A DNA stretch of 64,000 bases from Xanthomonas bonasiae (GTDB lineage: Bacteria; Pseudomonadota; Gammaproteobacteria; Xanthomonadales; Xanthomonadaceae). The notes under the pieces are model-generated. The model did not search any database. It was not told the DNA's origin and saw only the letters and a program-made list of their open reading frames with translations. Below, in pieces: positions 40,457-46,583 of the stretch (within the stretch, counting starts at the first letter, position 1; each line of letters starts with the position of its first letter). The DNA lies in the NCBI RefSeq assembly GCF_017163705.1, contig NZ_JAFIWB010000015.1:50085-114084 (forward strand), read 5' to 3'. The translations under genes and the position numbers were made by a program.

Positions 40457-40729
40457 ATGAGCGCCGCCACCAGCAACGTGATCAATTTTCGGGTGCCTGC
40501 CGCCAAACAGGCGCTGATCGACCACGCCGTGGAAGTCAGCGGCATGAACCGCGCGGCGTTCATCCTGGAAGCCGTGTGCGAAAAGGCCCACGAGGTGCTG
40601 GCTGACCAGATCCGATTCGCCCTGAGTCGGCAGCAACTGCAGCGCTTCAATGCGCTGCTCGATGCACCTCTGGAGAATAATGCGGCGATCCGTCGCTTGT
40701 TGGTTACCTCGGCACCTTGGGAGCGCTGA
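40457..40729 (+). CDS. DUF1778 (TacA-like) antitoxin, partner toxin decayed
   Basis: 90 residues. AAGGAG lies eight bases before ATG 40457; an in-frame GTG at 40454 is the alternative. A ribbon-helix-helix N-terminus (NVINFRVPAAKQALIDHAVEVSGMNRAAFILEAVCEKAHEVLADQ) and a short C-terminal neutralising segment (FSLSRQQLQRFNALLDAPLENNAAIRRLL type) define DUF1778. These usually precede a GNAT acetyltransferase toxin that blocks charged tRNA. Here the following toxin reading frame is broken (40717-40892), so the antitoxin appears orphaned. Confidence 0.85.
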   Translation: MSAATSNVINFRVPAAKQALIDHAVEVSGMNRAAFILEAVCEKAHEVLADQIRFALSRQQLQRFNALLDAPLENNAAIRRLLVTSAPWER

Positions 40730-40892
40730 GCCTTGCTGCTGGCTGCTTCCAGTCTGCTCGACGATTGCATCTGCTGGATGACTTCGTGTGCAGTGCCGGA
40801 ACTGACGAGATGGTTGCTGGAACGAGTGCGTCAGAATCAGCTGTCCGGTGCGTCACACTCACAATCGACGTCGCCTCGCAGCGCGGCTTGAC
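40717..40892 (+). pseudogene. Remnant of a GNAT (TacT-like) toxin gene
   Basis: In one frame the text reads LHLLDDFVCS; after a one-base shift near 40790-40800 the next frame reads VPELTRWLLERVRQNQLSGAS, the pattern of the TacT N-terminus (DDFxC..ELxxWLxxRAxxNQxSGASRTFV). It then runs to a stop at 40892 with no acetyl-CoA-binding core. It overlaps the DUF1778 antitoxin end, as in intact pairs. The gene is frameshifted and truncated to about a third of the usual length. Confidence 0.6.
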
Positions 40893-40917
40893 GCACATGC
40901 TCGCCAATGGATGACGA

Positions 40918-41295
40918 ATGGCCAATGCACTCATTGCCCTGGTACTGATCGAGGGCGCTCTGCTGGTGTTGTGGAGCCGGGCCTACTGGCCGTGGGGAAT
41001 ACCGTTGTTCAGTCGGCGCATCGCGGTGCCGACGGCGGCACTGCTGCACTTTCCCTTCGATCGGCTGGAAAGCGAAGTCGCGGCGGAGAAGTGGCCTGCG
41101 CTGGTGTTCCGTCCGCTGTCCAAGCGCGCCTGGGCATTCCGCGAAAGCTTCGGTCTCCACTTCGGCTGGCGATACCCGCCGATCATGCGCGGGTTGATCG
41201 TGATCGACCGGCAGCGCAGCGAGATCCGCGTGGTCGGCTTGTGCAACTGGTCGGTGCTGTTCGCCGTAGCGACCCTGGTACTGCAGTGGCTGTGA
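40918..41295 (+). CDS. Small membrane-associated hypothetical protein
   Basis: 125 residues, not recognised. Hydrophobic segments at about 3-19 (NALIALVLIEGALLVLW) and 108-124 (LCNWSVLFAVATLVLQW) flank a soluble middle with aromatic and basic residues. Its stop overlaps the next start (GTGA), which supports that both are translated. There is no strong ribosome site. It lies inside the accessory patch that separates nasTS from the nas structural genes. Confidence 0.5.
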   Translation: MANALIALVLIEGALLVLWSRAYWPWGIPLFSRRIAVPTAALLHFPFDRLESEVAAEKWPALVFRPLSKRAWAFRESFGLHFGWRYPPIMRGLIVIDRQRSEIRVVGLCNWSVLFAVATLVLQWL

Positions 41296-41459
41296 AGCTA
41301 GCTGCAGTGCTGATCGTCGCAGTGTTGCTCGGTGGGAGCTATCTCATGCAGCGGTACAGATTTATGGCCGTCGACTCGGCGGTGCGCATGCTGTTGATGC
41401 GCTGCGAGACGCAGCAGCTGATCGCTGGCAACGGGTCCCGTACCGAACAATACCTCTAG
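41292..41459 (+). CDS. Small single-span hypothetical protein
   Basis: 55 residues starting at GTG 41292, overlapping the previous stop by four bases. The N-terminal helix VKLAAVLIVAVLLGGSYLM is followed by a short polar part with one Cys. No homologue recognised. The 227 bases after it (41460-41686) have visibly more A+T than the neighbours and no gene. Confidence 0.4.
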   Translation: MKLAAVLIVAVLLGGSYLMQRYRFMAVDSAVRMLLMRCETQQLIAGNGSRTEQYL

Positions 41460-41686
41460 GCTTGGTGCATCGTAAGGTGAAAACGCTAGTGAGACAGTAA
41501 TCGCCTTGCTTGCATGATTTTTCACCATGGTCTTCTTGAGATGGTCGTCCAGAAAGCATCGGGGATGGCTGGTATTGGCCTCAGGCGGATATCGGGGCCT
41601 TTAAGTGACAGAAAGTGATTGCGCCATCTTTCAAGCTATGCGCCGCATGAGTGCGTTGTAGATGACTTATGTGCGTCCGCAATGAT

Positions 41687-41980
41687 TCAGCGCTCTAGCA
41701 GCGCCCGCACGCCCATTACGATCCCAGTGCAGCCAAGCACGTAGATCGTGGAAGCTAGCCAAAAGCGTGGCGCTTTATGCGCAGTTCTCAAGTACGCCGC
41801 AAGGAAGGAAAAAATAGCGAGCATTGTCGTTGCCAGGCTGACAACGATACCTGGGAGCAATACCCAAGGCGAGCCTCCCGTAGTGTCTTGTGGAAGCATC
41901 TTCAATACTAGGACAACAGCCATTCCTAGTGGCCATCCTGCCAATAGGAGGAAAACGCACACCCTGATCCAATGCCACAC
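41687..41980 (-). CDS. Small polytopic membrane protein, hypothetical
   Basis: 97 residues from a GTG at 41980 with GGGAGG seven bases upstream. Three hydrophobic spans are visible: about 5-27 (IRVCVFLLLAGWPLGMAVVLVLK), 41-66 (WVLLPGIVVSLATTMLAIFSFLAAYL) and 73-92 (WLASTIYVLGCTGIVMGVRA). No family recognised. Its lower G+C than flanking genes suggests acquisition. It is on the strand opposite to the nas genes. Confidence 0.55.
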   Translation of the reverse strand: MWHWIRVCVFLLLAGWPLGMAVVLVLKMLPQDTTGGSPWVLLPGIVVSLATTMLAIFSFLAAYLRTAHKAPRFWLASTIYVLGCTGIVMGVRALLER

Positions 41981-42167
41981 GACGAAACCTCCCTGTCAAT
42001 GGTTTACTCCTCGACGTTATGCAAGCTGCAGCTGCTCCGCAAGCCGCTTCGCGTTGAGAGCAACCTTGGCAGTGGTAGGAGCTACTTTGCTTTACCTATC
42101 CGAATGCCCAGGCGGCTTGCTCGCACCAACAACAAGCGCGCTACTAGCGCCGTTGAGTTGCCGCGGC

Positions 42168-42202
42168 GCACAATAAAGGTGCGTCGCGCACCACTTGTGT
42201 TC
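42168..42202. promoter_or_regulatory. Two NtrC-like binding sites upstream of the nas promoter
   Basis: GCAC-N7-GTGC at 42168-42182 fits the NtrC half-site pattern exactly. A second match with one mismatch (GCAC-N7-GTTC) begins exactly 20 bases later at 42188, two helical turns. They lie about 130 bases above the -24 element, a normal enhancer distance. Confidence 0.5.
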
Positions 42203-42311
42203 GTTGATACCTGGAATGGTGGCTGTGCAACGCGGCCGCCGATTGCGGTTTAATCTGCCAGTGCATTGAATTTACAGGAAATTCCCCTGCCGTCCCAACA
42301 CCGCGAACACT

Positions 42312-42326
42312 TGGCACGCCGATTGC
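42312..42326 (+). promoter_or_regulatory. Sigma-54 promoter of the nas operon
   Basis: TGGCACG-CCGA-TTGC is a perfect match to the -24/-12 consensus, with GG (42313-42314) and GC (42325-42326) ten bases apart. The predicted start is near 42338, just before the first leader hairpin. Of 41981-42526, the part before this promoter contains the NtrC-like sites and no gene. Confidence 0.82.
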
Positions 42327-42338
42327 GATAGCCATAGC

Positions 42339-42403
42339 GCGGACGCAACGGGGTGTCCGCACCAACTCGATTCGGCAGGCGGGCCAACGGCGGCCCGCCT
42401 GCC
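42339..42403 (+). promoter_or_regulatory. Dual-hexaloop ANTAR (NasT) target in the nas leader RNA
   Basis: Hairpin 1 at 42339-42360 has an 8-bp stem (GCGGACGC with GTGTCCGC, one G-U pair) and loop AACGGG. Hairpin 2 at 42374-42403 has a perfect 12-bp stem and loop AACGGC. Both six-base loops carry A at position 1 and G at position 4, the defining feature of ANTAR targets. The hairpins are 13 bases apart, and the terminator follows five bases after hairpin 2. Confidence 0.85.
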
Positions 42404-42408
42404 CAGAC

Positions 42409-42453
42409 AACGGCGTCTTCCGGTGCGAACCGGACGGCGCCGTTTTCGTTTTT
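42409..42453 (+). terminator. Attenuator terminator in the nas leader
   Basis: AACGGCG (42409-42415) pairs with CGCCGTT (42438-42444), and the inner arms continue the stem with one mismatch around a GCGA loop. TTCGTTTTT follows. It sits 74 bases before the transporter ATG, so default termination would silence the operon unless NasT binds the hairpins. Confidence 0.82.
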
Positions 42454-42526
42454 CCCTCCCCTCGACTACCGCGCGCTGCGGGTGGTGTGCAGCGCTGCGG
42501 CCCAACGTTTCTCGGAGATGGCGCGG

Positions 42527-43735
42527 ATGAATCGATCGTTCTGGCAAGCCGGGCATACGCCCACGCTGTTGTCGGCGTTCCTGTATTTCGACCTGAGTTT
42601 CATGGTCTGGTACCTGCTCGGTCCGCTGCAGGTGCAGATCGCCGCGGCGCTGCAGCTGGATACGCAGCAGCGTGCGCTGATGGTGGCGGTGCCGATCCTG
42701 TGCGGGGCGGTGCTGCGGCTGTTCCTGGGCATGCTCGCCGATGTGATCGGCGCCAAGCGCGCGGGGATGCTGGCGCAGGTGCTGGTGATCGTGGCGCTGG
42801 CGGTGGCGTGGCAGCTGGGCGTGCACAGTTTCGCGCAGGTGCTGCTGCTGGGGCTGATGCTGGGTGTGGCCGGAGCCTCGTTTGCGGTGGCGCTGCCGCT
42901 GGCCTCGCGCTGGTATCCGCCGCAGCACCAGGGCACGGCGATGGGCATCGCCGGCGCCGGCAATTCCGGCACGGTGTTCGCGGCGCTGTTCGCGCCAGTG
43001 CTGGCCACGGCGTTTGGCTATCAGGCGGTGTTCGGGCTGGCCTGCATTCCGCTGGCGCTGACCTTGCTGGTGTTCGCGCTGTGCGCCAAGGACGCGCCGG
43101 TGGAGGTGCCGCGCAAGCATCTGGGCGACTACGCGCGGGTCCTCGTCGGCAACCGCGATTCGTGGTGGTTCATGCTGTTCTACGCGATCACCTTTGGCGG
43201 CTTCGCCGGGTTCGCCAGCGCCTTGCCCGGCTACTTCCACGATCAATTCGATTTCTCGCCGAAGCTCGCCGGCTGGGCCACCGCGGCCTGCGTGCTGGCC
43301 GGTTCGGTGATGCGTCCGCTGGGCGGGGCGCTGGCCGACCGCATCGGCGGCACGCGCACGCTGTTGTCGATCTATCTGCTGGTGGCGTTGCTGGTGGCCG
43401 CTGCGGCGATCGGCGTCGGCGGTCCGGCGGCGACGGTGGCGCTGTTCGTGCTGACCCTGCTGTGCCTGGGCACTGGCAACGGCGCGGTGTTCCAGCTGGT
43501 ACCGCAGCGGTTCGGCCGCGACATCGGGCTGATGACCGGGTTGATCGGCATGGCCGGCGGCATCGGCGGCTTCCTGCTCGCCGCGGGGCTGGGCGTCGTC
43601 AAGCAGCACACCGGCAGCTATGCGCTGGGGCTGTGGCTGTTCGCCGGCTGCGCGCTGCTGGCCTGGGGCCTGCTGTCCAACGTCAAGCAGCACTGGCGCA
43701 GCCAATGGGCCGCGGCCGGCGCGGCGCGCGTCTGA
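42527..43735 (+). CDS. Nitrate/nitrite MFS transporter (NarK/NasA type)
   Basis: 402 residues, about 12 membrane spans. It carries the two nitrate-signature regions, AGAGNSGTVFAALFAP (about 142-157) and GMAGGIGGFLLAAGLG (about 341-356), with a conserved Arg in each half (LRLFLGMLAD and RPLGGALAD). It imports nitrate and possibly exports nitrite. The start at 42527 is chosen because GGAG lies nine bases upstream; ATG 42518 would have no site. First gene of the operon nasA-type transporter, nirB, nirD, nasA. Confidence 0.92.
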   Translation: MNRSFWQAGHTPTLLSAFLYFDLSFMVWYLLGPLQVQIAAALQLDTQQRALMVAVPILCGAVLRLFLGMLADVIGAKRAGMLAQVLVIVALAVAWQLGVHSFAQVLLLGLMLGVAGASFAVALPLASRWYPPQHQGTAMGIAGAGNSGTVFAALFAPVLATAFGYQAVFGLACIPLALTLLVFALCAKDAPVEVPRKHLGDYARVLVGNRDSWWFMLFYAITFGGFAGFASALPGYFHDQFDFSPKLAGWATAACVLAGSVMRPLGGALADRIGGTRTLLSIYLLVALLVAAAAIGVGGPAATVALFVLTLLCLGTGNGAVFQLVPQRFGRDIGLMTGLIGMAGGIGGFLLAAGLGVVKQHTGSYALGLWLFAGCALLAWGLLSNVKQHWRSQWAAAGAARV

Positions 43736-43760
43736 TCATTCCCACCGAAGCGAGACTCGC

Positions 43761-46214
43761 ATGAACAAGCCAAGATTGGTGGTGGTGGGCAACGGCATGG
43801 CCGGCATCCGCACCGTGGAAGAACTGCTCAAGCTGATGCCGGGGATGTACGACATCACCGTGTTCGGCGCCGAGCCGCATCCGAACTACAACCGCATCCT
43901 GCTCTCGCCGGTGCTGGCCGGCGAACAGCAGTTCGACGAGATCGTGCTCAATCCGCTGGCCTGGTACGCCGAGCAAGGCATCCGCCTGCATGTGGGCAAG
44001 GAAGTCACCCGCATCGACCGGATCAGGCGCAAGGTGATCGCCGCCGACGGCACCGAGGCGCCGTACGACCGCCTGCTGCTGGCCACCGGCTCGCTGCCGA
44101 TCGTGCTGCCGGTGCCGGGCAAGGAGCTGAAGGGGGTGATCGGCTACCGCGACATGCACGACACGCAGACCATGATCGACACCGCCACGCGCAAGCGCCA
44201 TGCCGTGGTGATCGGCGGCGGCCTGCTTGGCCTGGAGGCGGCGAACGGCCTGAAGCAGCGCGGCATGCAGGTGACCGTGGTGCACCTGGCCGACTGGCTG
44301 CTGGAACGTCAGCTCGACCCGGTCGCCGGGCAGTTGCTGCAGCAATCGCTCAGCGAACGAGGCCTGGAGTTTCGCCTCGGCACCTCCACCACCGAGCTGG
44401 TCGGCAACGCCGACGGCGAAGTGGTGGCGGTGAAGTTCTCCGACGGCAGCGAAGTGCCGGCCGACCTGGTGGTGATGGCCGCCGGCATCCGTCCCAACAT
44501 CGCGCTGGCGCAGGCCGCCGGCATCCACTGCACGCGCGGCATCGTGGTCAACGATACGCTGCAGACCTTCGACCCGCGGGTGTACGCGGTCGGCGAATGC
44601 GCCAGCCACCGCGGCATCGCCTACGGCCTGGTCGCGCCGCTGTTCGAGCAGGCCAAGATCTGCGCCAACCACCTGGCCGGGTTCGGCATCGGCATCTACC
44701 GCGGCTCGGTGGCCTCGACCAAGCTCAAGGTCACCGGCATCGACCTGTTCTCGGCCGGCGATTTCATGGGCGGGGAGGGCAGCGAGGAGATCGTGCTGTC
44801 CGATCCGGCCGGCGGCGTCTACAAGAAGCTGGTGCTGAAGGACGACAGGCTGGTCGGCGCCTGCCTGTACGGCGATACCAACGACGGCGCCTGGTATTTC
44901 CAGTTGCTCAAGGATGCCAGCCCGATCGGCGAGCGCCGCGAGCGGTTGATGTTCGGCGAGAGCGCGCTCGGCGACGCCGGCACTGCCGGCCAGGACCGCG
45001 CCAGCGCGATGCGCGACAGCGACGAGGTGTGCGGCTGCAACGGCGTGTGCAAGGGCACCATCGTCAAGGCGATCAACGCGCAGGGCCTGTTCACCGTGGA
45101 CGAGGTCAAGAAGCAGACCAAGGCGGCCAGCTCCTGCGGCTCGTGCACCGGCCTGGTCGAGCAGATCCTGATGAACTGCCTGGGCTCCAACTTTCAGCAG
45201 ACGCCCAAGACCAAGGCGGTGTGCGGCTGCACCGACCTGAGCCATGGCGAGGTGCGCCAGGCGATCCGCGAGGGCAGGCTGCTCACGCATGGTGCGGTGT
45301 ACGCGCAGTTGCAATGGCGCAGTCCGAACGGCTGCGCCACCTGCCGTCCGGCGATCAACTACTACCTGCTGTCGACCTGGCCGCGCGAGGCGGTGGACGA
45401 TCCGCAGTCGCGCTTCATCAACGAACGCGCCCACGCCAACATCCAGAAGGACGGCACGTTCTCGGTGATCCCGCAGATGAAGGGCGGGGTGACCAACGCC
45501 TCGGAACTGCGCCGCATCGCCGACGTCGCCGACAAGTACGCGGTACCGATGGTCAAGGTCACCGGCGGCCAGCGCATCGATCTGCTCGGCATCCGCAAGG
45601 AAGATTTGGTGGGAGTGTGGAAGGACCTGGGGATGAATTCCGGACACGCCTATGGCAAGTCGATCCGTACGGTGAAGACCTGCGTGGGCAGCGAGTTCTG
45701 CCGCTTCGGCACGCAGAACAGCACGCAGATGGGCATCGATCTGGAAACCATGCTGGCCAACATGTGGAGCCCGCACAAGGTGAAGCTGGCGGTGTCCGGC
45801 TGCCCGCGCAACTGCGCCGAGTCCGGGATCAAGGACGTGGGCATCATCGCGGTGGAGTCGGGCTGGGAGCTGCATATCGGCGGCAACGGCGGGATGAAGA
45901 CCGAGGTCGCCAAGTTCCTGGTCAAGGTCAGGACCGCCGAGGAGGTGAAGGAGTACACCGGCGCGTTCCTGCAGCTGTACCGCGAGGAGGCCTATTACCT
46001 GGACCGCACCGTGCACTACATCGAGCGGGTGGGCATGGACTACATCCGCCAGCGGGTGATCGAGGATGCGGCCAACCGGCGCGCGCTGTACGAGCGGCTG
46101 CTGTACGCGCTGGAAGGCCTGCCCGATCCGTGGGCCGAGCGCATCGCCGGCGCCAGGCAGCGCGAATTCCAGCCGTTGCGCGTGGCCGCGCCGCTGGCGC
46201 TGGTGGAGGACTGA
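43761..46214 (+). CDS. nirB: Assimilatory nitrite reductase, large subunit
   Basis: 817 residues. It reduces nitrite to ammonium with NAD(P)H. An FAD domain covers about 1-290 (VVVGNGMAGIRTVEELL, GLVIGGGLLGLEAANGL type motifs, YAVGECASHRG). BFD-like [2Fe-2S] regions follow, with CGCNGVCKGTI and CGSCTGLVEQIL, then VCGCTDLSHGEVRQAI. The sirohaem/[4Fe-4S] part has Cys641-x5-Cys647 (TCVGSEFCRFGTQNS) and Cys681-x3-Cys685 (GCPRNCAES). Twenty-five bases after the transporter gene and three before nirD. Confidence 0.96.
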   Translation: MNKPRLVVVGNGMAGIRTVEELLKLMPGMYDITVFGAEPHPNYNRILLSPVLAGEQQFDEIVLNPLAWYAEQGIRLHVGKEVTRIDRIRRKVIAADGTEAPYDRLLLATGSLPIVLPVPGKELKGVIGYRDMHDTQTMIDTATRKRHAVVIGGGLLGLEAANGLKQRGMQVTVVHLADWLLERQLDPVAGQLLQQSLSERGLEFRLGTSTTELVGNADGEVVAVKFSDGSEVPADLVVMAAGIRPNIALAQAAGIHCTRGIVVNDTLQTFDPRVYAVGECASHRGIAYGLVAPLFEQAKICANHLAGFGIGIYRGSVASTKLKVTGIDLFSAGDFMGGEGSEEIVLSDPAGGVYKKLVLKDDRLVGACLYGDTNDGAWYFQLLKDASPIGERRERLMFGESALGDAGTAGQDRASAMRDSDEVCGCNGVCKGTIVKAINAQGLFTVDEVKKQTKAASSCGSCTGLVEQILMNCLGSNFQQTPKTKAVCGCTDLSHGEVRQAIREGRLLTHGAVYAQLQWRSPNGCATCRPAINYYLLSTWPREAVDDPQSRFINERAHANIQKDGTFSVIPQMKGGVTNASELRRIADVADKYAVPMVKVTGGQRIDLLGIRKEDLVGVWKDLGMNSGHAYGKSIRTVKTCVGSEFCRFGTQNSTQMGIDLETMLANMWSPHKVKLAVSGCPRNCAESGIKDVGIIAVESGWELHIGGNGGMKTEVAKFLVKVRTAEEVKEYTGAFLQLYREEAYYLDRTVHYIERVGMDYIRQRVIEDAANRRALYERLLYALEGLPDPWAERIAGARQREFQPLRVAAPLALVED

Positions 46215-46217
46215 GCG

Positions 46218-46583
46218 ATGAACGCAGCCGCTTCCGATCCCGTCGCGTCCGACGCCAGCGCCCGCCGCTGGATCCGCATCTGCCGCATCGACGAGATCCC
46301 TTCGCTTGGCGCGCGCGTGCTGCAGATCGACGGCACCGACCCGATCGCGCTGTTCCGCACCGCCGGCGACCGCGTGTTCGCGCTGGTCGATCGCTGCCCG
46401 CACAAGGGCGGGCCGCTGTCGCAGGGCATCGTCGCCGGCGACAGCGTCACCTGCCCGCTGCACAACTGGAACATCGCGCTGGACAGCGGCCAGGCCTGCG
46501 CACCCGACGTGGGCTGCGCACGTCGCTATCCGGTGCGCGTGGACGATGGCGACGTGTGGCTGTCGTTGCAGGGCGCCGCGTGA
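46218..46583 (+). CDS. nirD: Nitrite reductase small subunit, Rieske type
   Basis: 121 residues. The Rieske [2Fe-2S] ligand pattern is intact: Cys60-x-His62 (RCPHKGGPLSQG) and Cys79-x2-His82 (TCPLHNWNIAL). It pairs with NirB and is translated from an ATG three bases after the nirB stop. Its stop overlaps the nasA start by one base (TGATG), so the three are coupled. The N-terminal 17 residues are polar and not conserved. Confidence 0.95.
   Translation: MNAAASDPVASDASARRWIRICRIDEIPSLGARVLQIDGTDPIALFRTAGDRVFALVDRCPHKGGPLSQGIVAGDSVTCPLHNWNIALDSGQACAPDVGCARRYPVRVDDGDVWLSLQGAA

Noticed and set aside
41748..42176. 142-residue plus-strand frame in the accessory patch
   Set aside because: It lies opposite a minus-strand gene with a good ribosome site and then runs into the nas control region; sequence is not protein-like.
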